64,000 nucleotides of DNA, taken from G958295645 sp965242735 (GTDB lineage Bacteria; Gemmatimonadota; Gemmatimonadetes; Longimicrobiales; Gaopeijiaceae). Where the stretch lies: positions 2,852,001-2,916,000 of the forward strand of contig OZ251497.1 in the NCBI GenBank assembly GCA_965242735.1. Reading direction: 5' to 3'. Positions 17,656-26,800 of this stretch are shown here, piece by piece. Each line of letters starts with the position of its first letter. Position 1 is the stretch's first letter. A model generated the notes under the pieces. That model had not been told where the DNA came from. It did no database searches and was given only the letters and a program-made list of their open reading frames with translations. The position numbers and the translations under genes are program-made.

Positions 17656-19947
17656 ATGCTTCGTGACATGCTAGCACGGTGGGTCGCAGTTGTCGTGTTC
17701 GGCCTCTGGCTGGCGTCCGGCGAGGAAGCGCGCGGCGCCCAGGTCCCCGATTCGGGGGCCTGGGCGGTGCGCACGGTGGACGATCAGTCCGGCAATCCGG
17801 TTCCCGGCGTCGTGCTCTTCTTTCCTGCGCTGTCCGAGACCCGGATCACCGACAGCGGGGGATTGGCGGAGCTGCCGGCGGTGAACGATTCGGTCCGGCT
17901 CTCTGCGTCTCGAATCGGGTACGCGGACATGGACACGCTCGTCAACCTTTCGGGACCGCGCGTCGTCGTCGAACTGCGGATGGCGCGCGCGCCCCTGGCG
18001 TTGCAACCGCTTACGGTCGAGGTGGACCGTCGCCTGACATCTCGCGAACTTCACCGCCTGCTGTTCGACCGCGAGGTCGCCATCGGCGCGTTCAGCATGA
18101 CGCAGGCCGAGATCGAAGCGGTGCCGCCGATCGGCGAGCCGGACGTGTTTCGCAGTCTGCAGGCGTTCGCGGGCGTGTCGAGCCTCAACGACTACAGCGG
18201 ACAGCTGTTCGTGAGAGGCGGAGCCGGAGATCAGACGCGGGTCCTGCTGGACGGCGCGCCCGTGTTCGCGCCCTATCACATGTTTGGGCTGTTCGGCGTG
18301 TTCAACTCGGGCGCCATCGAGTCGACGGAGTTCTACCGGGGTTCCATACCCGCCCGCTACGGCGGCGCGCTGTCGGGCGTCGTGTCGGCGCGCAGCCGGA
18401 CAGGCAGCGCCCGGAAGACCAGCGCCAGCGGCGGAATCAGCCTCCTGGGCGTGCGCGTCGCGGCGAGCGGCGCGGCGCCGTGGGGAGGCGTCCGATGGAC
18501 GGCGGCCGCGCGCCGGGCTTCGGTGGACATCGCAAGGATCCAGATTCCCTATTCGTTCCAAGACGTGAACCTGGGCTTGGAAGCCCATCCGGCGGAGCGG
18601 CACCGCTTGCGCGTGTCGCTGATGGCGTCGGACGACGACTTCGCTTGGCGGTTTGGGGACGATGCCGCGAGTTCTCTGCGCTCGACATGGGAGAACTTGA
18701 CTTCTTCGCTGTCGTGGTCGTGGGTTCGCGACGACCGGCTCGCCAGCGACGTGACGGCGTACTACAGCCGATACCGGGGCGACATCGGAGTCGACGACAC
18801 GGGCGGCGCCGGGCCGGTCACGGAAAATCGCGTCGCCGTGGCGGGACTTGGAGCCAACGTCTTGTTTCGGGGCGAGAACACCGGCTTCAGGGCGGGCGTC
18901 GCGGCAGAGGGAGGCCCGGCGGACCTCCGCGGCTTCCGTCCGGGCGCCTACCTGGAAGGCGACGCTTCTCGGTCCTACCTGCACATGTCGGCGTTCGCCG
19001 AGGCCGAACGCTCGATCGGGCCGTTGCGGCTGGCCCCGGGAATTCGCGTGGGCGCCGAGCGCCGGGCGTCGCGCCGGTTCCTCGAGCCGCGCTTCTCCAT
19101 CCGCTGGCGCACCGATGCGTTCGCGCTCAGCCTCAGCCTCGACCGAACGTACCAGTTCATGTCGCAGCTCGCCGACGCTCGCGTCGATCCGCCGGGGGCG
19201 CCCATGTGGTTCGTGCACCCCGATGAACATCCGGCGTCCTTGGCCGACGGCCTGAGCATTTCGGCCGACGCTTGGCGCGGCGACGACTGGACGGCGTCGG
19301 CCGCCGCATGGACGCGGCGCTTCCGCAACAAGCCGTACTGGCGCCCCGACGGACAGAGGACTTTGTCGGCGCTGGAGTTTCACGACGGGACCGGACACGG
19401 CTTCGAAGCGACGTTGCGCAAGCACTCGGGCCGCGTGCGAGGATGGCTGTCGTACCAGTGGGCGCGCGTCGCGTTCCAGGACGGAGAAGACGCGGAATAC
19501 TTTCCGGGATGGGACCGCAGGCACGAGGTCGATGGCACGGTGACGACGCGGGTCGCGGGCGGACTCGACGTGTCCGTCAGGGCAACGGTGGGAACGGGTG
19601 CGCCGTTCTTGTTCCCGGCGGGCTCCTACAACCTCCTTCGGTACGACCCAACCCACTCCATGAACTTCGGCGTCTCGAACTTCAAACGGCTCTCCGAGAC
19701 GCAAGCGGGCAACGTCACGATCTGGTCCTCCATCCAGGGCCGGATACCGCTGTACGCTCGCTACGACGTCTCCCTGCGGTACGCGCTGCGCTGGGGCTCG
19801 TGGCACGTGATCCCGTACGCGTCGGTCGTCAACGTCGCCAACCGGTCCAACGTGCTCTCCTACGCCTACTACGGCAGGGAGCAGTTGACGGCGCAGACTC
19901 AACTGCCGTTGTTCCCCTTCGTCGGGATCGATTTTCGCTTCCAATGA
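17656..19947 (+). CDS. TonB-dependent outer-membrane receptor with N-terminal carboxypeptidase-regulatory-like domain
   Basis: An outer-membrane beta-barrel receptor that imports a substrate using energy from TonB-ExbBD. The 763-residue protein has an N-terminal signal (VAVVVFGLWLASGEEARGAQ). A CarboxypepD_reg-like Ig domain follows (VRTVDDQSGNPVPGVVLFFP, with RLSASRIGYADMD). The plug domain contains GEPDVFRSLQAFAGVSSLND, LFVRGGAGDQTRVLLDGAPV and FNSGAIESTEFYRGSIPARY. The C-terminal barrel ends in alternating strands with a terminal aromatic residue (FPFVGIDFRFQ), as needed for BAM-dependent insertion. ATG 17656 with GGAGAA upstream is preferred over an earlier in-frame ATG inside the previous gene. 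The downstream DUF4249-like lipoprotein is the usual companion of this receptor type. The substrate is unknown. Confidence 0.92.
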   Translation: MLRDMLARWVAVVVFGLWLASGEEARGAQVPDSGAWAVRTVDDQSGNPVPGVVLFFPALSETRITDSGGLAELPAVNDSVRLSASRIGYADMDTLVNLSGPRVVVELRMARAPLALQPLTVEVDRRLTSRELHRLLFDREVAIGAFSMTQAEIEAVPPIGEPDVFRSLQAFAGVSSLNDYSGQLFVRGGAGDQTRVLLDGAPVFAPYHMFGLFGVFNSGAIESTEFYRGSIPARYGGALSGVVSARSRTGSARKTSASGGISLLGVRVAASGAAPWGGVRWTAAARRASVDIARIQIPYSFQDVNLGLEAHPAERHRLRVSLMASDDDFAWRFGDDAASSLRSTWENLTSSLSWSWVRDDRLASDVTAYYSRYRGDIGVDDTGGAGPVTENRVAVAGLGANVLFRGENTGFRAGVAAEGGPADLRGFRPGAYLEGDASRSYLHMSAFAEAERSIGPLRLAPGIRVGAERRASRRFLEPRFSIRWRTDAFALSLSLDRTYQFMSQLADARVDPPGAPMWFVHPDEHPASLADGLSISADAWRGDDWTASAAAWTRRFRNKPYWRPDGQRTLSALEFHDGTGHGFEATLRKHSGRVRGWLSYQWARVAFQDGEDAEYFPGWDRRHEVDGTVTTRVAGGLDVSVRATVGTGAPFLFPAGSYNLLRYDPTHSMNFGVSNFKRLSETQAGNVTIWSSIQGRIPLYARYDVSLRYALRWGSWHVIPYASVVNVANRSNVLSYAYYGREQLTAQTQLPLFPFVGIDFRFQ

Positions 19948-19962
19948 CAAGGACATAACGTC

Positions 19963-20784
19963 ATGCCTAATCGAACTGCACTGGCCGTCGCAGCGGCAAT
20001 CGGACTTGTCGCTTGCGGCGACATCGTCGATCCGAAGCTGCCCAGCGAATCTCTCAGCGATCGACTCTTCCTCTACGCGGCCCTCGACGCCGATCAGGGC
20101 CACCAGTGGATCGTAGCGGCCCCACTGGACGCGCGGCGCCAACCCGTGGTCAGCGTGGCCATCCACACGAGGCCGGCCGGCCAAGCCGGCTCCGAATGGA
20201 CGCTGGTCGCGCGCGACAGCACGGCGGGGCCCAAGGATCACGAGCACGTCCCGGGATGCGACCACGTCTACGCCAACGCCCATTGCTTGGCGTTGCACGC
20301 CCGTCTCGAACCGGGCGCGGTCTACAGGGTCGAAGCGACGGCCGAGGGCTATGCGGGAGCGCGGGGCGTCACGCGCGTCCCCGGCGACTTCGAGGTCGAG
20401 TCCGCGACGCTGTCTCGTCGCGACGGCTCGCACGTCGTCAGCGCGGAGTGGACGGCCAGCGAACATGTCCACCGCTACCTGCTCGGCGTGAGGCGGTTCG
20501 CGACCACATGCGGCAATTGCAGTCGAGCGTGGAACGTCGACGTGGACAGCACCCGCTTCACGGGTCCGTTGCCTCAAGCGGCCGCGGACAGCCTGGGGCC
20601 GACGCCCACCGTGATGGTCATGGCCGCCGACAAGCACCTCCATGCCTTCGTCACGTCCGGGCTGGGCGACCAGTTGTTGAGCGTTCCGCCCGCAATGAAC
20701 GTGGAGGGCGGCTTCGGCGTCGTCGGGTCCGCCCTCTACCGCACCCGGTCCATCGCCTTGCCGGAGCCGTCTGCCGGCCGCTGA
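19963..20784 (+). CDS. DUF4249-like lipoprotein paired with the TonB receptor
   Basis: A 273-residue lipoprotein (signal MPNRTALAVAAAIGLVACGD, lipobox LVAC). The layout resembles DUF4249 proteins: a short N-terminal region, then an Ig-like domain of the kind seen near LEPGAVYRVEATAEGYAGA, followed by a C-terminal part with a Cys pair (TTCGNCSRAW). These are regularly encoded next to TonB-dependent receptors in the FCB group and are thought to be surface partners of the receptor. The gene starts 15 bp after the receptor stop. The DUF4249 assignment rests on architecture and context rather than a diagnostic motif, so it is tentative; the lipoprotein call is firm. Confidence 0.72.
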   Translation: MPNRTALAVAAAIGLVACGDIVDPKLPSESLSDRLFLYAALDADQGHQWIVAAPLDARRQPVVSVAIHTRPAGQAGSEWTLVARDSTAGPKDHEHVPGCDHVYANAHCLALHARLEPGAVYRVEATAEGYAGARGVTRVPGDFEVESATLSRRDGSHVVSAEWTASEHVHRYLLGVRRFATTCGNCSRAWNVDVDSTRFTGPLPQAAADSLGPTPTVMVMAADKHLHAFVTSGLGDQLLSVPPAMNVEGGFGVVGSALYRTRSIALPEPSAGR

Positions 20785-20841
20785 TCCAAGAGAGGCGCCC
20801 GCGAACCGAACCGGCCCCGCGGACGCCCCCTTGGGTTCCAG

Positions 20842-21282
20842 TCAGGCGCTGGCCCGCACTTCGATCTTGCGGGTGCGCGCCTCCTCCGCCTTCGGCAGGC
20901 GGACCTTCAGCACGCCGTTCTCCAAGTCGGCCGTGATGGCCTCGGCCTGCACGGTCCGCGGCAACGTGAACGAACGGCTGAAGCGGCCGAAGCTGCGCTC
21001 CATCAGATGGCGCTTGCTCTCGGTCTCCTCGCCGCCCGCGCCCCGCGCGTCGCGCTTCTCGCCGGAAACGGTGAGGACGTTGTGCTCGAGGTTGATCTCG
21101 ACGTCCTCGAGGGCCACGCCGGGCAGCTCGCCCGTCAGTTCGATCTCGTGGTCCCTCTCTTCGACGCCGAACGCGGGCGCCCAGCCGGCGCAGTCCGCGC
21201 CGAAGCCGTCGGCGCAGCCGGGGCCGAACGCGCGCCGCAGCGCGGCTTCGCCGAAGAAGTCCTTGATCAGGTACATCTGCAT
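20842..21282 (-). CDS. hsp20: Small heat-shock protein, Hsp20/alpha-crystallin family
   Basis: Hsp20 proteins are ATP-independent holdases that keep unfolding proteins soluble during heat or other stress. The 146-residue protein has a short N-terminal arm, then an alpha-crystallin domain (DHEIELTGELPGVALEDVEI, NVLTVSGEKR, FSRSFTLPRTVQAEAITADL, ENGVLKVRLPKAEEA), and ends KIEVRASA. The conserved A-x-x-x-G-V-L motif appears as ADLENGVLKV, and a C-terminal I-x-V anchor as IEV. ATG at 21282 is supported by AAGGAGC directly upstream; an earlier in-frame ATG would begin inside the operator array. Three identical palindromes lie 89-168 bp upstream of the ATG, strongly suggesting a dedicated repressor or activator. 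Confidence 0.93.
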   Translation of the reverse strand: MQMYLIKDFFGEAALRRAFGPGCADGFGADCAGWAPAFGVEERDHEIELTGELPGVALEDVEINLEHNVLTVSGEKRDARGAGGEETESKRHLMERSFGRFSRSFTLPRTVQAEAITADLENGVLKVRLPKAEEARTRKIEVRASA

Positions 21283-21371
21283 TGCTCCTTGTCTCGGAGT
21301 TGACCCGCACATGCCCCATGCACGTGCGTCCTGCGACGACCGAGAAGCAAGGTCCGTGCCGGGCCGAATTC

Positions 21372-21449
21372 CTGCCAAAATGGCAGGTCGGGCCGTGGCG
21401 CCGCCGACAATTCCTGCCAAAATGGCAGGAGGGACTGCCAAAATGGCAG
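21372..21449. promoter_or_regulatory. Three-copy palindromic operator upstream of hsp20
   Basis: The 15-bp sequence CTGCCAAAATGGCAG occurs three times, at 21372-21386, 21414-21428 and 21435-21449. Each is a perfect 6-bp inverted repeat around an AAA centre, and the first two are flanked to 17 bp (CC...GG). Centres lie at 21379, 21421 and 21442, so the spacings are 42 and 21 bp: close to four and two helical turns, placing all sites on one DNA face. The array fills the gap between the kinase gene's stop and the hsp20 start. It is not the CIRCE element bound by HrcA, whose half-site is TTAGCACTC. The binding protein is unknown. Confidence 0.85.
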
Positions 21450-21454
21450 GTCGC

Positions 21455-22486
21455 CTACGACGGCGGCGGGAACTCCCGAATCGCCTTGCGGGCCGCGCCG
21501 CGTTCGGCCACCACGGGGGCGCGGCGCACGGCGCAGCCCTGTTCCGCGGCGAGGCGCATCACGGGAGCGCGCAGCTCGCTGCCTTCGCGCACGACGCCGC
21601 CGATCATCGCCAGCGGCGGCTTGCCCGGCCAACCCGACGTGCGGGCCAGCACGGCCTCGACCAGCGAACGAATGCCGGCCAGGGCCTTCTCGACGATCTG
21701 CGCGGCGGCCGCGTCGCCTTCCTGGCAGGCCTGCCCCACGGCGACGCACAGCGCGGCCACGTCTCGCTTGCTCGCGCTGGCCACCCACTCGACCAAGTCG
21801 CGCGGCTCCGCCACGCCCGTCTCCCGCAGCAGCGCGCCGGTCAGGGACGTGGCGGGCGCCCGGCCGTCGGCGCTGCGCATGACGGCGCGAAGGCCGTCCA
21901 TGCCGATGCGGTAGCCGCTCCCCTCGTCGTCCAGCGCCGCGCCCCAGCCGCCCGCCATCGCCTTGCCGCCGTTCGGATCGCGCGCGACCGCCACCGATCC
22001 CGTCCCGGCCACCAACAGGATGCCGGGGCCGTCTCCGAACGCGTCCGCCCGTGCCGCCTCGACGTCTCCGCCGACGGCCACCCCGGCGGCCAGTCCCTCT
22101 TCGGCCAGGAAGTCCCGCACCGCGCCACGCGGCCCCGGGGGACCCGCGCCGGCCAATCCCGCCCACAGGCCCCGCACCGGAAGCTCCGCGCCCGCCGCCT
22201 TCGCCGCCGCGCCAGCAAGCTCGGCCACCACGCGGGCCGCCTCCAGGGGGCGAAGCGGATCGATCAGCGCGGATCCGCCCTCCGCGCGGCCCAACGCGCG
22301 CCCGGCGGCGTCCACCACCACGGCCCGGCTGCCGCTGCCGCCCCCGTCCACGCCGATCCAACGCTCCCGCTCCCCGTCCCCGCCCGCGGAGGCAGCCGCC
22401 CGCGGACCGGCCTGCGCCGAGCCCCGCACGCCCTCAGGACCCCGCACCCCTTCAGGACCGCCGCGCCAGCAAGCCGCCCGCTCCAA
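21455..22486 (-). CDS. BadF/BadG-type amino-sugar kinase (GlcNAc or MurNAc kinase)
   Basis: A 343-residue ASKHA-fold kinase of the BadF/BadG/BcrA/BcrD family, the group that includes N-acetylglucosamine kinases and MurK. ATP-binding signatures are the phosphate-1 loop (RWIGVDGGGSGSRAVVVD) and the phosphate-2 region (GPGILLVAGTGSVAVARD), followed by AGGWGAALDDEGSGYRIG and the C-terminal adenosine loop (MIGGVVREGSELRAPVM). The first 45 residues (MERAACWRGGPEGVRGPEGV) are an unlikely extension with a duplicated GPEGVR, so the true start may be further in. The gene overlaps the SSS transporter by 35 bp if the long start is used. Next to NamZ and NagZ-type hydrolases it most likely phosphorylates GlcNAc and/or MurNAc released from cell wall. 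Confidence 0.88.
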   Translation of the reverse strand: MERAACWRGGPEGVRGPEGVRGSAQAGPRAAASAGGDGERERWIGVDGGGSGSRAVVVDAAGRALGRAEGGSALIDPLRPLEAARVVAELAGAAAKAAGAELPVRGLWAGLAGAGPPGPRGAVRDFLAEEGLAAGVAVGGDVEAARADAFGDGPGILLVAGTGSVAVARDPNGGKAMAGGWGAALDDEGSGYRIGMDGLRAVMRSADGRAPATSLTGALLRETGVAEPRDLVEWVASASKRDVAALCVAVGQACQEGDAAAAQIVEKALAGIRSLVEAVLARTSGWPGKPPLAMIGGVVREGSELRAPVMRLAAEQGCAVRRAPVVAERGAARKAIREFPPPS

Positions 22487-23885
22487 CCGCGAGCGCCGTC
22501 GCCAAGCCCAGCGGCGTGAACCACGGCCACGCCACGGCCTCGCTCCCCCAGTGCCAGACGGCCGCCACCGCGGCCACGCCGCACAGCAGGCCGGCGACCG
22601 CCTCGCGCTGCCCCACGCGCGGCGCCAGCACGCCCAGCGCGAAGACGCCCAGGAGGCCGCCGTAGACCATCGAGGCCGCGGCCAGCGCCACCTCGACGGC
22701 GGTGTTCCCTTCCGACAGCCTGACGAACGCCACCGCGCCCAGAATCAGGATCCCGGCCCAGACCAGCGTGAACGCGCGCCCGGCCGCCAGCGCCGAGCGC
22801 TCGTCGCGACGGCCGGACAGCGGCGCCCAGAAGTCGTAGGTGCTCGCCGACGCCAGCGCGTTGATGGACGAGGACAGCGACGACATGGCGGCGGCGAACA
22901 CGCCCGCGACGAGCAGGCCCCGAATTCCGACGGGAAGCTCCTGGACGATGAAGCCCGCGAAGATTTCGTCCGCGCGGTCGAAGGCGCGGCCCTCGTAGAA
23001 CGCCCAGAGCCCGACGCCGACCATGAGGAAGAGCGCGAACTGGGCGGCCACGGCGACGCCGCTGCCGACCAGCGCCCGCCGGCTCTGCCGCACGTCCCGG
23101 CACGCGAGGAGGCGCTGCACGATGAGCTGGTCGGCGCCGTGCGACGCCATGGACAGAAAGGCCCCGCCGACGAGGCCGGCCCAGAACGTGTAGGGCGCCG
23201 ACCACGACGCCGTGAAGTCCAGGACCTGCAACTTTCCGGCCGCCTGCGCGCTGGACAGGATGGCAGGCCAGCCGCCGGTCACGGCGCCGTGAAGGACCCA
23301 CAGCGCCACGAGGCCGCCGACCGCGTAGAGCGTCATCTGCAGCGCGTCCACCCAGACCACGGCCCGAATGCCGCCGAAGTACGTGTAGACGAGCGTGGCC
23401 AGTCCGATCACCAGGATCGACAGCCAGTAGGGCCAGCCGGTGATCAGCGCGAGCGGGACGGCGGTCACGAACAAGCGCACGGAGTCGGCGAGCAGCCGCG
23501 CCACCATGAAGACGCCCGACGCGCACCGCCGCGCGCCGTCGCCGAACCGCTGGCCGAGCAGCTCGTAGGCGGTGGAGAGGCGGCCTCGGTAGTACGCGGG
23601 CAGCAGGATCTGCGCGACCACGACGCGGCCGGCCAAGTAACCCAGCGCGAGCTGCAGGAAGGCGAGCGTGCCCAGATACGCGATGCCGGGGACGGACAAG
23701 AACGTGAGCGTGCTCGTCTCCGTCGCCACGACGGAGAACATGACGGCCCACCAAGGCAGGTTGCGGCTGCCCAGGAAGTAGTCGCTGCCGCCTCGGCTGT
23801 TCCGGCCGAGCCACGCGCCCCAGGCGACGACCCCGCCCATGTAGAGCGCGACGACCGCGACGTCCAACGCGCCGAAGCGGGTCAC
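22452..23885 (-). CDS. Sodium:solute symporter (SSS family)
   Basis: A 477-residue inner-membrane sodium symporter with about 13 hydrophobic segments. The N-terminus (ALDVAVVALYMGGVVAWGAW, then SDYFLGSRNLPWWAVMFSV) and the core motif ATETSTLTFLSVPGIAY are typical of SSS members that carry sugars and sugar acids; GGIRAVVWVDALQMTLYAVG and ADQLIVQRLLACRD are further family blocks. It starts at GTG 23885, which overlaps the stop of the upstream fusion gene by 4 bp (GTGA), so translation is coupled. By context it would import amino sugars freed by the neighbouring glycosidases. Cytoplasmic uptake by sodium symport would explain why a kinase, not a PTS, follows. Confidence 0.93.
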   Translation of the reverse strand: MTRFGALDVAVVALYMGGVVAWGAWLGRNSRGGSDYFLGSRNLPWWAVMFSVVATETSTLTFLSVPGIAYLGTLAFLQLALGYLAGRVVVAQILLPAYYRGRLSTAYELLGQRFGDGARRCASGVFMVARLLADSVRLFVTAVPLALITGWPYWLSILVIGLATLVYTYFGGIRAVVWVDALQMTLYAVGGLVALWVLHGAVTGGWPAILSSAQAAGKLQVLDFTASWSAPYTFWAGLVGGAFLSMASHGADQLIVQRLLACRDVRQSRRALVGSGVAVAAQFALFLMVGVGLWAFYEGRAFDRADEIFAGFIVQELPVGIRGLLVAGVFAAAMSSLSSSINALASASTYDFWAPLSGRRDERSALAAGRAFTLVWAGILILGAVAFVRLSEGNTAVEVALAAASMVYGGLLGVFALGVLAPRVGQREAVAGLLCGVAAVAAVWHWGSEAVAWPWFTPLGLATALAVGAGGLLARRS

Positions 23886-26800
23886 GGCCGGTTCTCGCGG
23901 CGGACGGGCGGAACGTCGGCGACCGCGGTGGCGGCCAGGTCGTGCACGCGTCGGCGCAAGGGCACGTGCTTGACGTTGTCGCGGGTGGGATTGACGCGGT
24001 TGGTCAGCAGGACGACGGCCAGGTCGAGCACGGGGTCCATCCAGATCGACGTGCCGGTGTAGCCGGTGTGGCCGAAGGCGTCGCGGGTGAAGTAGTCGCC
24101 GGCGGAAGAGCGGTCGGAGGGCGTGTCCCAGCCGAGGGCGCGGCTCGACTCGCCGGGCGACGGCGGGCGCGTGGCCCGGTCCACCCAGCCGGGGCCGAAG
24201 ACGGCGACGGGACGGAAGCGCGGACGGTTGCAGGGAACGGAGGACTCGGCGTCGGCGCGGCACGGACCGGCGACGCCGCGGTCGAGCATCATCTGGGCGA
24301 ACACGGCCAGGTCGCGCGCCGAGCTGAAGAGGCCGGCGTGGCCGGCGACCCCGCCGACGGCGTACGCGTTCTCGTCGTGGACGACGCCGTGGACGTGCAC
24401 GCCGCGGTAGGATTCGTCCAGCTCGGTCGTGGCGACCCGGTCCCAGAGCGCGGGCGCGGGCCGAAAGCCGGTGTCGGCCATGCCCAGGGGACGCCACGCT
24501 TCGGCTTGGAGGAAGTCGTCCAGCGCCGCGCCGGAGACGGCCTCGACGACGAAGGCCGCGGTCATGAGGCCGATGTCCGAGTAGACGGTCCGCTCGCCGG
24601 GCGGATGATCCAGCGGCGTGCGGGCGATGGCGTCCTCGTAGGCCCGGCGTCCCTCCATCTCCAGGAAGAAGCGGCGGAAGGGGGGCAGGCCGGCCTTGTG
24701 GAGGAGAAGGTCGCGCAGCGTGACGCGGGCCTTGGCCGGGTCGCCGCCGGCCCACCAGGGCACGTGCCGCACGACCGGGTCGTCGAGGTCGAGGAGTCCG
24801 CCCTCGGCCAGCACGAGCACGGCGGTCGTGGTCCCCACCACCTTGGTGAGCGATGCCAAGTCGAAGATGGAAGCGGGGGTGACGCGGGGCGCCCCGGGGT
24901 CCCAGTCGAGGCGGCCGTAGCCGCGCAGGCGCACCAGCCGCCCCCGGCGCACGACGGCCAGCGCGGCGCCGGAAGCGGCGGAGTCGGCCAGCGCGGCCAG
25001 GACGACCTGGTCCAACGCGGCCAGGGAGTCGGCGCTCATGCCGGCAAGGGCGGGGTCGCTTTCCCGTGGGGAGACGACCATTTCGCCGATGGTGCAGAAA
25101 AAGTCGGCTAGGTCTTGCGGGCGCGCGGTCTGGGCGGAAGAACCGGGGGAGGGCGCGTCGGGCGCGTCGCAAGGCGGGAAGGGCGGCGACGAGGCGGCCG
25201 TTGCGGCCCAGCGGCCCGGTCCTCCCGTGGCGGCCTGGGCCGGCGGGCCGACGGCTTCGGCGCTCGACGGCGCGGGCACGAATCCGGCTTCCTGCAACGG
25301 GTCGGGCGCGACTTGCCGGTCGGCGACCGCCGCCGGGCGCGCCTCGCGGTCCAGCCCCTCGCCGACCTGGTGAAGCCCCGGAATCGTCACCGGCATCCGG
25401 CCGCCGATTGCGGCGCTGCCGGCCAGCGCCCGCGCCGCCGCCGTCTGCGAGACCTCGCGGTCGCCCCAAGCCGCCAAGTAGGCGCCGACGCGGGGCACGG
25501 CGGACAGCACGTAGGGGCTCCCGAACGAGACCAGCGCGAGCTTCCCGTCCTCCATGTCCTGCACGCCCTCCACGAACGCCCGCAGTTCGGCGGACAGCGC
25601 CGGCGCACTGGCTCCGGAGCGCGGCGGCACGTAGGCGCCCACGATCACCGCGTCGCTCGACCGGGCCTCGTGGAGCAGCGAGTCGTACGCGGGCCACGAC
25701 GTGCCGGGACTCACGCGGGCGGCGGCCACTTGGTGACCGGCGCGTCCGAGCTCCGTGTCGAAGGCCCGGCCGGCGAGCAGCGCGCCGGGACGGGCGTAGG
25801 TCAGGCTGAGGACGCGCCGCGCTGCCCGCAACGGCACCAAGCCATCGCGGTCGCGCACCAAGGTCATGGACGCCGCGGCGGCGCGCTGGGCCAGGGCCCT
25901 GTGGGCCGGGGCGCCCACCCGTTCGGCGACGGCGGCGGGATCGACGAAGCGGTTGCGGTGCAGTCCCAGCTTGGCCTTCGCTTCGAGCAGGAGGCGCACC
26001 GAGCGGTCCAGCCGGTCGCGAGACAGCCGGCCGCTCTCCACGGCTTGCGCCACGGCTTCGACGGCCGCGGCCGGGTCGGCGGGCGCGAGCACGACGTCGG
26101 AGCCCGCTTCTAGGGCCGCGACGCTGGCTTCGGCGTCGCCGTAGGCGTCCGTGATCGCGGCCATGCGCAGCGCGTCGGTGAAGAGGATGCCGCGGAACCC
26201 CATCTCGTCTCGCAGGAGGTCCGTCATGAACTCGCGCGCCATCGTGGCCGGGCGGGCGTCGCCCAGCACGTTCGGCACGGCGACGTGGGCGGTCATCACG
26301 GCGTCCACCCCCGCGTCCAGGGCCGCGCGAAACGGCGCCAGCTCGACCCGGTCCAGGCGCGCGCGGTCGGCGGCCACGACGGGCAGCTCCACGTGCGAGT
26401 CGGCGTGCGTGTCGCCGTGGCCCGGGAAGTGCTTGGCCGTCGAGAGGGCTCCGCCCCGGCGCGCTCCACGGACAAACGCCGCTCCCATGCGTCCCACCAG
26501 GCCGCCCTCTTCCCCAAACGAACGCGTGTTGATGACGGGATTGGCCGGATTGCTGTTCACGTCAAGCACCGGAGCGAACAGCCAGTGCACGCCGACGGCC
26601 CTCGCCTCCTCGGCCGTGGCGCGCGCGAACTCGAACACCAGCTGCTCGTCGCCGGCCGCGCCGAACGCCATGGTCGGCGGGAAGCTGGTCCCTCCGCCCT
26701 GGGCGAGCAGCGACGGAAGCGCGTAGCTGTGGTTGATGCGCATCCCCGGGCCGCCGCTCTCGAAGTCCGACGTGACCAGCAGCGGGACGCGGGCGCGCGC

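Noticed and set aside
17671..20643. A 990-codon open frame on the minus strand across the TonB receptor genes
   Set aside because: Antisense frame rich in Arg and Ala without motifs; the plus strand encodes a full receptor and its lipoprotein partner.
21372..21449. CIRCE/HrcA or sigma-54 sites upstream of hsp20
   Set aside because: CIRCE has TTAGCACTC/GAGTGCTAA half-sites with a 9-bp spacer, and sigma-54 promoters are asymmetric TGGC-N8-TTGC; neither fits a 15-bp palindrome with an AAA centre.
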